This document shows, piece after piece, positions 1 to 9,239 of a DNA stretch of 64,000 nucleotides; positions within the stretch are counted from its first letter, which is position 1, and each line of letters opens with the position of its first letter. Both the position numbers and the translations under genes were made by a program. This DNA comes from Tritrichomonas musculus (lineage: Eukaryota > Parabasalia > Tritrichomonadida > Tritrichomonadidae), in NCBI GenBank assembly GCA_039105265.1, contig JAPFFF010000003.1, positions 4,278,001 to 4,342,000 of the forward strand. The letters are read 5' to 3'. The notes below the pieces were generated by a model. It did not search any database. It was not told the origin of the DNA and worked only from the letters and a program-made list of their open reading frames with translations.

Positions 1-3000
1 TTCGCAGAGATTATTACAACAATCAATCATCACAAGTTGAGCGATTTTGATCTCCGAATGAACAGACTTGATTTAAAGACAGGCAATTTACTTCCTATTT
101 TCAAAGCTTTCCTTTCCACCAATTTAGATAATTGGAGAGCTCTTTCATTTGATGGAAATGAGATGGATCAAAACGATCTTAAAAATTTACTTCCTCTTCT
201 TATGATGATGCCAAATCTTGAACATCTGTCTTTTAATGATAACTTTGATGATTCAATGGATATAGAAGATCTTTTACCACAAATTTTACAAATCCCATCA
301 TTACAAACAATTTCAATTGCATGTACAGGCTATGAAGGAAATGATGATCATAAACAAGAGCCAGAACCAGAACCAGAACCCGAACCACAGCCAGAACCCG
401 AACCCGAGCCAGAACCCGAACCCGAGCCAGAACCCGAACCAGAACCAGATCCTAAAGGCAAGAATAAGGATAAAGGCAAAAAAGGGGGAAAAGACAAAAA
501 AGCAGGAAAAGACAAAGGAAAAGGTAAAAGTAAAGGAAAAGATGAAGCAAACGAAGATGAAGAAAATGGAGATAATGATAAAGATAAGAATAAAGGAAAA
601 GCTAAAGGCAAGGGCAAAGGAAAAGATGAAGCAAACGAAGATGAAGATGATGATAAAAATAAAGGAAAAAATAAAGGAAAAGGTAAAGGCAAAGGCAAAG
701 ATGAAGCAAATGAAGATGAAGGAGACGAAGTCGATGATAAAGCTAAAAATAAAGGCAAAGGTAAAGATAAGAAAGATAAAAACAAAGGCAAATCTAAAGA
801 AGACGACGAAGACGAAAAAGGCAAAGGTAAAAACAATGGCAAAGATAAAAAAGGTAAAGATAAAGGCAAAGATAAGAAGAACAAAAAACAAAGTAAAGAA
901 GAAGATAATGATGAGCAAAATGAAGAACAACCTGAACCACCTGAACAGCCAGAACAACCCGAACAACCAGAAGAACCAAAGCAACAACCACCATCGAAAG
1001 GTCATAAACTTCGTGAAAAACTTCTTCCTTTCATTAACGAGCTCAAAAGACATCCAAATATTACAACAGTTGATTTATCAGGTAATGCATCAGGCGACAG
1101 CGGCTATCATGCAATTATTACTTATATTCGCTCTAGTAATACAGTCGAATCTATCTCATTTGATGGCAACGAGCTCAAATCGATGGTTTTATTAGAGACT
1201 TTGTCAAAAGAAGTCGAAGATAAGAAGCAAATCGTTTCTTTCGATTTCCCAATCAAAGATGCTGAAAATATAATAAGATCGCTTGATGTCGATGTAAAGA
1301 AAGGAATCAGGACATTAAGTAATGTTCAACTTTCATTCGTTAATACTATATCACAACACAGAAAGAACAAAGGACTTGTTGGAAAACTTCCATTTGAGAC
1401 AACTCCTGCAATCAAAAAGCTGATCTTTTCAATATCTCAATATGCAATGGAAATTATCAAAGAAGATGGAAAAACAAAACATTCTTGCGTTTGCGAAGAA
1501 TTTGGTTTACCTCTCCCTTATCAACAAATGGGCGAAATTGTAAGCGACGGAGGAAAAGTTTATCCAGTTACTAACAAAGATGAGAAACTTGAAGTTTACG
1601 AAACTCCACTTTTATTCAGTTATGTTCAAGAAAAATATACAACAACTAATTTCAGAAAGAAGTTTGATTCTGAAAACAATCCAAGTCGAATTGTTAGCTT
1701 TAATACAGATAATACTATCGATTCAAATATTGGCAACCCGACCAAAGAAAAAGAAAAAGATAATAACAAGAAACCACAAAAAGATCAAAAACCATCAAAG
1801 AATAGTGACAAAAAGACCTCGAAATCTACAAAGCCATCTCAAAATTCAAAGATGCAAGTAGAAAAAGAAGAAGATACTGAAGAAAGTGACAGCTTACGAA
1901 GCAAATCGAGAGATATTAAATTATCTAAGAAAGCTTTACGAAGAAAGAGGCAACCTGAAAGTGATGTTGAAGATTATGAAGACGATGATGATGATGATAT
2001 TCCACCAAAGAACAAATCAAAAAGAAATCAAAATATCAAGAAAAGTTCACGAAGTACAAGACGTGAAGAAGATAGTGAAGAAGAAGACAGCGAAGATTCT
2101 AGCCCAAGAAGCAAATCAACAAAAAGAAACCAAAATCAATCAAGAAACCGTCGAAAACAACCAGAAAGCGATGAAGATAGTGAAGAAGAATATAGCGAAG
2201 AACTTCCACCAAAGAATAAATCAAAGAAAAATCAAAAAATTAAGAAAAATTCACGATCTGCAAGACTTAGTGAAGATAGCGAATCTGATGATAGTGATGA
2301 ACCCCCACAAAAGAACAAGAACAATCGACGAAAACAAAACTTGTCAAGAAGCCGTCGTAATCAATCAGAAAGTGATGAAGGAGACAGTGATGACAGCGAA
2401 GATCTTCCACAAAAGAATAAATTAAGAAATAAAAATTCACGAAACGTAAAACGCGAAGATGACAGCGAATCTGAAGATAGCGATGAACTTCCACCACCAA
2501 AGAATAGGACACAAAGAAGGAACCAAAACCGAAATCTTTCAAAAAGTCGTCGAAATCAGCCAGAAAGTGATGAAGATGACAGCGAAGATTCAGCTCCAAA
2601 GAATAAGACGCAAAGAAGGAACCAAAATTTGTCCAAGAGTCGTCGAAATCGGCCAGAAAGTGACGAAGATGACAGTGAAGACAGTGAAGATTCAGCTCCA
2701 AAGAACAGAAGTAAAAGAAGAAACCAAAATTTATCCAAGAGTCGTCGAAATCGGCCAGAAAGTGACGAAGATGACAGCGATGACAGTGAAGACAGTGAAG
2801 ATTCAGCTCCAAAGAATAGAACTAAAAGAAGAAACCAGAATATGACCAAGAGTCGCCGAAATCGGCCAGAAAGTGACGAAGATGACAGCGATGACAGTGA
2901 AGAATCTGCACCAAAGAACAAATCAAGAAGCAGAAACTCAAGAAACATCAAACGTGAAGAAGATAGCGAATCTGAAGATAGTGATGAACTTCCACCACCA

Positions 3001-3390
3001 AGGAAGAGAAGTGGAACGCGAAGCCAAAATCCCTCAAAGAGTCGTCGAAACCAACCAGAGAGCGACGAAGAAGACAGCGAAGGTCCTCCACCAAGGAACA
3101 AGTCAAGAAACAGGATCTCACGAAACACAAGACGTGAAGACGACAGCGAAGATAGTGAAGATGATGACAGCTATGAAACTCCACCAAGAAAGGCAAGTAA
3201 AGGACGATATAAAAACTCAAAAAGGAATCGTAATGAAGACGACGAATTTGATGAAAGCGATTTTAGTGACAATTTAATTAAAAAGGCCGGAATTAAGAAA
3301 CAATCAAAAAATCAAAATGATGATAATTACAAACGAGGTTCTACTAAGCCTTGGTTGAAATCAAATTCTAGAAAGAAAAGTAATTATTGA
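1..3390 (+). CDS. Leucine-rich-repeat protein with long charged repeats (5' partial)
   Basis: The frame is open from the first base of the window and the residues before the first in-frame ATG (base 58) already look like LRR sequence, so the gene probably begins upstream. Order of parts: LRRs (about residues 1-115, with FDGNE and LEHLSFNDN turns); a Pro-Glu dipeptide run; about 170 residues rich in Lys, Gly, Asp and Glu; a second LRR patch (VDLSGNASGDSGYH); a folded-looking stretch of about 180 residues; then roughly fourteen degenerate units of about 30 residues built on RRNQPESDEDDSEDS and KNKSKRRNQN. LRR proteins of this CARMIL-like kind are common in trichomonads, but I cannot name an orthologue. 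The highly charged tail suggests an RNA-, actin- or chromatin-binding scaffold; that is inference. The stop is TGA. Several overlapping frames are open only because of the repeats. Confidence 0.85.
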   Translation, partial: FAEIITTINHHKLSDFDLRMNRLDLKTGNLLPIFKAFLSTNLDNWRALSFDGNEMDQNDLKNLLPLLMMMPNLEHLSFNDNFDDSMDIEDLLPQILQIPSLQTISIACTGYEGNDDHKQEPEPEPEPEPQPEPEPEPEPEPEPEPEPEPDPKGKNKDKGKKGGKDKKAGKDKGKGKSKGKDEANEDEENGDNDKDKNKGKAKGKGKGKDEANEDEDDDKNKGKNKGKGKGKGKDEANEDEGDEVDDKAKNKGKGKDKKDKNKGKSKEDDEDEKGKGKNNGKDKKGKDKGKDKKNKKQSKEEDNDEQNEEQPEPPEQPEQPEQPEEPKQQPPSKGHKLREKLLPFINELKRHPNITTVDLSGNASGDSGYHAIITYIRSSNTVESISFDGNELKSMVLLETLSKEVEDKKQIVSFDFPIKDAENIIRSLDVDVKKGIRTLSNVQLSFVNTISQHRKNKGLVGKLPFETTPAIKKLIFSISQYAMEIIKEDGKTKHSCVCEEFGLPLPYQQMGEIVSDGGKVYPVTNKDEKLEVYETPLLFSYVQEKYTTTNFRKKFDSENNPSRIVSFNTDNTIDSNIGNPTKEKEKDNNKKPQKDQKPSKNSDKKTSKSTKPSQNSKMQVEKEEDTEESDSLRSKSRDIKLSKKALRRKRQPESDVEDYEDDDDDDIPPKNKSKRNQNIKKSSRSTRREEDSEEEDSEDSSPRSKSTKRNQNQSRNRRKQPESDEDSEEEYSEELPPKNKSKKNQKIKKNSRSARLSEDSESDDSDEPPQKNKNNRRKQNLSRSRRNQSESDEGDSDDSEDLPQKNKLRNKNSRNVKREDDSESEDSDELPPPKNRTQRRNQNRNLSKSRRNQPESDEDDSEDSAPKNKTQRRNQNLSKSRRNRPESDEDDSEDSEDSAPKNRSKRRNQNLSKSRRNRPESDEDDSDDSEDSEDSAPKNRTKRRNQNMTKSRRNRPESDEDDSDDSEESAPKNKSRSRNSRNIKREEDSESEDSDELPPPRKRSGTRSQNPSKSRRNQPESDEEDSEGPPPRNKSRNRISRNTRREDDSEDSEDDDSYETPPRKASKGRYKNSKRNRNEDDEFDESDFSDNLIKKAGIKKQSKNQNDDNYKRGSTKPWLKSNSRKKSNY

Positions 3391-3712
3391 AATTTGTAAA
3401 AAAAAAATAATTGTTTTATTTATATTGTTGTTCTTATTTTAAAACAATAAGAGTGATTACTATAACCGAAAACTAATAAAAAAATGATAAGTTTTCTTTG
3501 ATCAAAGAAAGTTTGATTATCATTCATTTATATTTTTTTTTAAATTGTTTTTAAAAATTAAAATTTGAAGCACTTAGGTATTAAAAAAAAGTTTGATTAT
3601 CATTAAACAATGAAATTAGGCATAATTTTATTTAATTATAACAAATATGAAAACAAAAATTAATAACACCAGAACAACTGTGAAAACAGTAAACTGAAAT
3701 AAATTCACAAAT
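3391..3712. other. AT-rich spacer between convergent genes
   Basis: This 322-base spacer separates the 3' ends of the LRR gene and the small minus-strand gene. It holds two copies of AGTTTGATTATCATT, about 80 bases apart (near 3508 and 3588). I see no gene, tRNA or clear terminator. Confidence 0.5.
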
Positions 3713-4153
3713 TCACCAATATTCTTTCCATATGCATTTATGACTATATCCAAGTGGTTCTTTATGAGTTGGAACAACTTCAAATACGCCTCCATTTAGA
3801 GGCATTTCATTTGTAGCGGTATCATATCGTTGACTCATTATGAAATCAAATTCATCATCTGATAATTGCTTTTTTATAGTACGAGTATCTTTTGCTGAAT
3901 GAATATTTTCATCTGATTTCTTTTGAAATTTTTCTCTATAAAAAGGTGTTCCATCTTTCCAATTTTGAATTGGAATTGCATACTGAGCACTTGTGTGAAT
4001 GAATTGACTGTGCTGAACGATTTTTTTATTCGGAAATGGAGGATGCTCTTTTCTTTGCTCAGCTAATTTTTTTTTCTGCTTTTTTAATCTTTCGGTTGCA
4101 ACTTTATTAAGTTCTTCTGTTTCTTTATGAATTGCTTGAAGTTTTGCTTTCAT
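3713..4153 (-). CDS. Small conserved-looking protein of unknown function, 146 aa
   Basis: A complete ATG-to-TGA frame on the minus strand. The N-terminal 40 residues are Lys/Glu/Gln-rich and helical, probably coiled coil (KLQAIHKETEELNK, ERLKKQKKKLAEQRK). The rest is mixed and ends in an aromatic segment (GYSHKCIWKEYW). Short proteins with a helical N terminus and a Trp/Tyr-rich tail occur among axoneme-associated proteins, but I do not recognise the family and give no function. It is divergent from the uS3 gene, with 274 bases shared between the two starts. The composition looks coding and no longer frame competes. Confidence 0.7.
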   Translation of the reverse strand: MKAKLQAIHKETEELNKVATERLKKQKKKLAEQRKEHPPFPNKKIVQHSQFIHTSAQYAIPIQNWKDGTPFYREKFQKKSDENIHSAKDTRTIKKQLSDDEFDFIMSQRYDTATNEMPLNGGVFEVVPTHKEPLGYSHKCIWKEYW

Positions 4154-4393
4154 ACGTATTTAGAATTAATTAACGTATTTTCTTGTTATAGGAGAATAAA
4201 AAAAAGTTATTTTAAATTCATTATTTATCATAAAATAATTTAATAATTAAAATATAAAAATAATAAAAAGAATTACTTTTGGAAAATATTTAATATTCAT
4301 TAAGATTTTGTTAAATTAAACGAAAATATTTTCAATTAAAAAAATTCTGAGATTATTTTGTTTTCAAAAAGAAATGTGAAATAAAAACCGTGT

Positions 4394-4423
4394 TCATTCT
4401 TTGACGGTTATAGTCCGGCCTTT
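4394..4423 (+). promoter_or_regulatory. Trichomonad-type core promoter of the uS3 gene (Inr, M3, M5)
   Basis: Three motifs known from Trichomonas vaginalis promoters lie in order before the uS3 ATG at 4428. TCATT (4394-4398) fits the initiator TCA-Y-W. GACGGTTA (4403-4410) fits all eight positions of the Myb-bound M3 box. CCTTT (4419-4423) is the M5 box, which overlaps the transcription start in Inr-less promoters. The M5 box lies 4 bases before the ATG. The motif matches are seen directly; their function here is inferred. Confidence 0.6.
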
Positions 4424-4427
4424 TTTA

Positions 4428-5078
4428 ATGAAGGCACAACACTGCACCAAGGTCCATCGTATTATCGAAACCGGTCTCTTCTATGCTGAACTTAACGAAC
4501 TCCTCACACGTGAGCTCGCTTCTGACGGCTATGGCGGCTGTGAAGTTAAAACAACACCATCACGTACCGAAATCATCATCAAAGCTTCAAACACACAATT
4601 TTTCGTTGAAAAATCTGGACGTCGTCTCCAAGAAATCCGTCTTATGATCTTAAAGAGATGGCACCTCAAGGATGACCAACTTGAAATCTTCATCGACCGT
4701 ATCCAACGCCGTGGACTTTCAGCCCTCAACCAACTTGAATCCCTCCGTTTCAAACTCGTCAACCGTATCCCAGCTCGTCGTGCAGCTTACTCAATCATCC
4801 GTTTCGTTATGGATGCAGGCGCACGTGGTTGCGAAGTCGTTATCTCAGGTAAAATGAGGTCAGCTCGTGCACAAGCTATGAAATTCCGTGAAGGATATAT
4901 GGTTAAGAGTGGTGACCCTTCAAGCAAATATGTTTCAAAGGCAGTAGGACATATCCCAATGAAACAGGCTGTTGTTGGTATCCGTGTTCTTATTATGCTT
5001 GCTCAAGACCCAACTGGTGTCAATGGACCACGCCAACCACAACCAGACGTTATCAAGGTTAATGCAGCCAAAGATTAA
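4428..5078 (+). CDS. RPS3: Small-subunit ribosomal protein uS3 (RPS3)
   Basis: A 216-residue protein of the 40S head, lining the mRNA entry channel. It aligns throughout with eukaryotic uS3: the N-terminal FYAELNELLTRELASDGY segment, the type II KH domain with GRRLQEIR, the signature SLRFKLVNRIPARRAAY, GARGCEVVISGKMRSARA, and MKFREGYMVKSGDP before VGIRVLIMLAQDPTG. Nine further codons are open upstream, but the first ATG is at 4428 and it sits just behind the M5 promoter box. Codon use is strongly C-ending (CTC, ATC, CGT), unlike the AT-ending neighbours, as expected for high expression. The stop TAA is followed by A, giving the TAAA seen at trichomonad 3' ends. Confidence 0.97.
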   Translation: MKAQHCTKVHRIIETGLFYAELNELLTRELASDGYGGCEVKTTPSRTEIIIKASNTQFFVEKSGRRLQEIRLMILKRWHLKDDQLEIFIDRIQRRGLSALNQLESLRFKLVNRIPARRAAYSIIRFVMDAGARGCEVVISGKMRSARAQAMKFREGYMVKSGDPSSKYVSKAVGHIPMKQAVVGIRVLIMLAQDPTGVNGPRQPQPDVIKVNAAKD

Positions 5079-5653
5079 AAAAAAAGGTCTATTTTTGCAA
5101 ATTTTAATATTTTTATTTTATATTTTTATTTATTTTTTTCATTATACAAAACCAAATATCTTTATCTATATACATTCTATAAAAAATTTCCCGTTTTATT
5201 TTAAATTTTTAAGCATCATTGATTTTACATTATCATTAAAGTTTTCCGTATGCGACACTAGCTAATAGTAATCGATGGTGAGAACACATATAGCTTATGA
5301 AAATGCTTTATTTTATGACCAATCATAATAAACTTATTTATTTTCTCTTTTTTTATTATCTCGTAATTAAAAAAAAACAAAAAAAAAAACTATACGCCTT
5401 AATATTATATGCTTAGTCTTTATGTTGAAGTTGATTTTATATTTCATGAAAGCATGATATTTTATTACTTGTATGATATCATTAAGTAAAAAAAACTTTT
5501 CCAAACATTAAAGAAATAAGTAATAACTTATACGCATTTACTGTAATAAAATATGAACTTGATCTTTTAAATAATATAAAAATAATATTCTATCTAGATA
5601 CAAATAATAATAATAAATCAATCGACGACATATTCAGAAGTCATACTGTGAAA
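5079..5653. other. Intergenic, 3' ends of uS3 and ArfGAP genes
   Basis: This 575-base AT-rich spacer lies between two convergent genes. A patch at about 5240-5300 is less AT-rich and has mixed sequence, but I could not match it to a tRNA, snRNA or snoRNA. The rest is homopolymer-rich with no coding signal. Confidence 0.4.
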
Positions 5654-6736
5654 TTATTTGCTATCAGAATTAATCATATTTAAGAGAGATTGACTGAACT
5701 CTTTGCTTTTTTCCCATGCAGCAGAAGCAATTGGCGCAACTGCTGATTCAATTGCACTGGCAACATTTTTGGATACATCGACAACTGTCTTAATTGCAGC
5801 TTCACCAAATGCCTGGTTTTGGGATGTATTGCTATTACTGCTGTCATTTGGCTGGTAACCGTAACTTGATCGATTTCCATAGCTATATTGGCCATCACTA
5901 TTACTATTATTAATGTTGTCATTGTCATAAATGTCTTCATCTTTAGGAACATTTGAATAAGATTCATAGACTACACGTTTTCTTGCAGGTGGTGGAGGAG
6001 GATTCTGATTCTGAACCAATGATGAATTTTGTTCTGGTTCATTATCAAAATCATCTTCGTCAAGTAGATCATCAAAAGATTTATTTGATAATTTGACAAT
6101 TGCCTTTTTGGGTGCAGTATGCGATCTAACGTTATGACGAATTGTTGATGAGCTTCCACTTTGGGGTTGTTTTCGAACAAAGTTTGGCGTTGAATTGTTA
6201 TTTTCTCTGGTGTTTGAAGGTTTTGTTTCATTGATACTTTGAGTTTGCTCATTAATATCTCTCATTTGCTCCGGTGGTGAAGATTCAGAACGTCTCATTG
6301 GACGTGAAACATGCGTAGTTTCTGGGGGTTGATTGATATTTTCAGATTCATCTGATTCAGCAGGTGGAACAGGTTTTGAAAATGATTCACCGCATTCAGC
6401 ATAAAGTTTTGCTGCATATTGGTGAGCTCCTCTTGATTTGTATTTCTGTGGAATTGGCAAATTACTTATTCCAATTGATTTGAAGTAATCACGAGCACGT
6501 TGATTTCCACCATGGCTCATAATTTTTATTTGTGATTCATTCCATGAATCAAGTTCAAGAGAACGAACAAAAGATAAGTGAACACCAAGACCTCTATGTT
6601 TTCCCGCACATTCAAGGCAAATCCAAACTCCGTATGTAACACTAGCCCATGTTGGATTCTTAGCACCACAATCAATGCAACGTTGATTTTCGGGCTTTCT
6701 TTGGATCTTTCTTAGTTCATCCTTTCCATCAGACAT
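5654..6736 (-). CDS. ArfGAP1-type GTPase-activating protein
   Basis: A 360-residue protein that stimulates GTP hydrolysis on Arf at Golgi/COPI membranes. The N-terminal 120 residues are a full ArfGAP domain: zinc ligands C20, C23, C40 and C43, the arginine finger R48 in KHRGLGVHLSFVRSL, and the WNESQIKIMSHGGN segment. The middle is Ser/Asn/Pro-rich and unstructured, with a run of five prolines. The C terminus has an Ala/Ser/Val helix (about residues 308-350) that could sense curved membranes as ALPS motifs do; that is inference. The start MSDGKDELRK is the usual position for this family. The gene converges on uS3. Confidence 0.92.
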   Translation of the reverse strand: MSDGKDELRKIQRKPENQRCIDCGAKNPTWASVTYGVWICLECAGKHRGLGVHLSFVRSLELDSWNESQIKIMSHGGNQRARDYFKSIGISNLPIPQKYKSRGAHQYAAKLYAECGESFSKPVPPAESDESENINQPPETTHVSRPMRRSESSPPEQMRDINEQTQSINETKPSNTRENNNSTPNFVRKQPQSGSSSTIRHNVRSHTAPKKAIVKLSNKSFDDLLDEDDFDNEPEQNSSLVQNQNPPPPPARKRVVYESYSNVPKDEDIYDNDNINNSNSDGQYSYGNRSSYGYQPNDSSNSNTSQNQAFGEAAIKTVVDVSKNVASAIESAVAPIASAAWEKSKEFSQSLLNMINSDSK

Positions 6737-7354
6737 TTTCAGTTTAAACCTGTTCGGTCAGAAAATTTTAAATTATCATTTAATTTTTCTGAAAAGTTTG
6801 AGTCTATCATTCAATTTGAATTGAAGTTTTCAATCAAAAAAAATAAACATAAATAGAAAACTACAAAAACAACAAACGTATTAACCATAAATTTATTTAG
6901 AATAATAACAACGTTTGCAAACTTAGGTAACAATTATAAAGTAATAAAATAATAACATATTAATCTAAAAAAAATAAAAAAATCAATACCAATTTCTATG
7001 GTTTATCAACATAAAAGCAATATTTATGAATCAGGAATATAGATATTTGATCTGTTATAAATTTATATGCTTTTAATCAATCTATTTCTGTTTTGGAATA
7101 TTATTAAACAAATTATTTCAAAAGGTTGGAGGAATATAAATGTACTTTAACTAACTAAATAATAGTTTTGTTTTCATAAAACCATTTATTACTATTTATT
7201 AATGACTCAATACTAATTTTTGAATCTATTCTAATAGTGATTAACAAATAATTTTCCTGATTCTATCTTTCACAGTAAAATATAATCTCGACAAATATTC
7301 AAATACATTGAAATACCAAAATTAAAAAAATATTTTACTATTAATAATTTATTA
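6737..7354. other. AT-rich intergenic region
   Basis: These 618 bases lie upstream of the ArfGAP gene and downstream of the DnaJ gene. No open frame of note, no TCA-Y-W initiator close to the ArfGAP start on the minus strand, and no recognisable RNA gene. Confidence 0.4.
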
Positions 7355-8830
7355 TTAAAAACAACAAAATAAAAACAACAACAAAATAAGAAACCCAGTA
7401 ACAATAAATTCTGTAGATAATTCTGATATTGCTTCCATTAATGAAAAACCTTCTAATTTTTGCATCACTTTATAAAAGCAGTCTTTCAAATCATCAAACT
7501 GGTCTCGAAAATCGTAGTCAACGTTTAAATGAACAGGCAAACTTTTCATCAATAAAGCGTTTTTCCTATATTTTTCAATTTCTTTAGAAATATTTTCTTT
7601 ATTTTGTATTACGAAATAACGTCTTTTTAAACCTTCAAAAAAGATGAATTGAGTGTTCTTCAATTTCAGTACTTTGGCAAATGTTGAATTAGCATCAATG
7701 TAAGCCAAATTCTCACTAATTGAAGAAATATATTTTTTAATTTGAAATTGTGTTGGTGTCCCTATATAAACCACACAAAATTGCCTACATTCGAAAAATG
7801 GAGATTTTTGCTTCAATCTTGTAAACTGAGGCTTAACAAAATCTTTCAAATCTATAGAAAGATCATCAAGAATTTGATTACCACTTCTTCTATATATGTG
7901 ATATTCTGGCACTCTTGTTATATTTAATGATTTGTATATTTCACCCAAATTGTTGGTTATTGTCAAAATGGCAAACTTACATTGATAGCCATAAATAGTA
8001 GCAATTCGTTTCATTTCTATTGTAGGTTCATTTTCATACGTTGCACTGAGAACATGTGTTAATCCTGGATCTTTTTCTAACCACAAAATAGCTTCATCAA
8101 CCGATTTTAATCGCGTAATTGTAAAATCCCAACATTGAATCATCCAGGCTAAAAATGATGTCCTGTCATTTACTGATCTGTCCATATTTTTATAAGATAA
8201 CTTCCCTTTTGAGTTTCTGTAAGCATATACAACATTAGGTATTGAGCTTGCACCAGATTCTTTCATAAATACTTTCGATTTTGAGGCATCATTACGCATG
8301 AATTTGATAATATATTTATATTGTCTTGCAATATCTTCAAAGAAATATATAAAATCGATACATACACCCCAATACCTGCTCGAATATATCATGACCAAAC
8401 AATCACTACTGCTACCAAGTTCTGAATCAATTGAATTTTCATCAACATATGGTGTACTAAATTTGATATTTAGAAATTGACGCTGAAAATTTCGAAATTG
8501 CTCGTATTTTCTTTGTTGATCTTTTTCATCTGGAATCTCACTAACAGAGCCAGTTTGATCATAAATTTGACGGCGTCGCTTATCCTTTAATAATTCATAT
8601 GCATCAGTTGCTTCGATAAATTTTCGTTCAGCGTCTTTTTCTTTTGAAACGTCAGGATGGTATTTTCGAGCAAGCTTATGATACGCTGTTTTAATTTGTT
8701 GATCATTAGAATCTTTAGCAATTCCGAGTATTTTATAAGGATTTTGTCCTGATTTTAGCTGTAATAAAAACAAAATTAACATTAATTTTTTTTTTAAAAA
8801 ATAACATAAAAATTGCTTTTTTGATACCAT
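7355..8830 (-). CDS. DnaJ/thioredoxin-like ER membrane co-chaperone (DNAJC16-like)
   Basis: A 491-residue protein. The first ATG is at 8830; the longer frame needs a GTG. Residues 1-28 are a signal peptide or anchor ([10 protein letters not shown]). A J domain spans about 31-95, with the HPD at residues 58-60. Residues about 130-220 resemble a thioredoxin fold ([16 protein letters not shown] followed by SIPNVV) but lack a CXXC pair, so redox activity is doubtful. A hydrophobic C-terminal segment ([16 protein letters not shown]) ends the protein. The order signal, J domain, Trx-like region, C-terminal membrane helix is that of DNAJC16/ERdj8. It would recruit an ER Hsp70 to the membrane; a GRP170-like chaperone is encoded 6 kb away. 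Confidence 0.75.
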   Translation of the reverse strand: MVSKKQFLCYFLKKKLMLILFLLQLKSGQNPYKILGIAKDSNDQQIKTAYHKLARKYHPDVSKEKDAERKFIEATDAYELLKDKRRRQIYDQTGSVSEIPDEKDQQRKYEQFRNFQRQFLNIKFSTPYVDENSIDSELGSSSDCLVMIYSSRYWGVCIDFIYFFEDIARQYKYIIKFMRNDASKSKVFMKESGASSIPNVVYAYRNSKGKLSYKNMDRSVNDRTSFLAWMIQCWDFTITRLKSVDEAILWLEKDPGLTHVLSATYENEPTIEMKRIATIYGYQCKFAILTITNNLGEIYKSLNITRVPEYHIYRRSGNQILDDLSIDLKDFVKPQFTRLKQKSPFFECRQFCVVYIGTPTQFQIKKYISSISENLAYIDANSTFAKVLKLKNTQFIFFEGLKRRYFVIQNKENISKEIEKYRKNALLMKSLPVHLNVDYDFRDQFDDLKDCFYKVMQKLEGFSLMEAISELSTEFIVTGFLILLLFLFCCF

Positions 8831-9239
8831 TATAAACACATTATTAAAATAATAACAAATATTTCACAAGAGAAGAACCAGAAATTCAAGAAACTGTTTT
8901 TATTGAATTTTGGAAAAACAAATTCAATTTTTTATTTCAACGATCAAAATATGCTGAATTAATAAAATTAATAACGAGTTTTAATAATCGAATAATTGTA
9001 AATATCTTAAAGTAAAAAATTCAAAAAATTATAACAAGTCAGTATATAACATTTTTAATATTTCTATTTTTCATGAACAATATTAAATCAATACTTTTTT
9101 TTTTTTTTTTAAAGCAATTTTTTTAAATAAGATGTCCGTTTAAATTACAATTATACGTTTCAGTCCACCGTTTAAAATAAACGTTATTTTCTGATTTGAA
9201 AAGAAAGCATTTTTTTTTCTTTTAAAGGACATAAGCCAG
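8831..9239. other. Divergent intergenic region
   Basis: This 409-base region separates the DnaJ gene from the coiled-coil gene. It holds oligo-T runs and CACCGTTT at about 9163-9170, a 7-of-8 match to the M3 box on the plus strand. No CCTTT box or close initiator was seen before the ATG at 9240. Confidence 0.35.

Noticed and set aside
313-1053. Phe/Ile/Leu-rich minus-strand frames opposite the LRR gene
   Set aside because: They are the complement of Lys/Glu/Asp-rich codons in the sense gene and have no start signal or domain.
5240-5300. Possible snRNA or C/D-box RNA downstream of uS3
   Set aside because: No convincing box C/D pair, U-RNA consensus or pol III signals; only a slightly less AT-rich patch.
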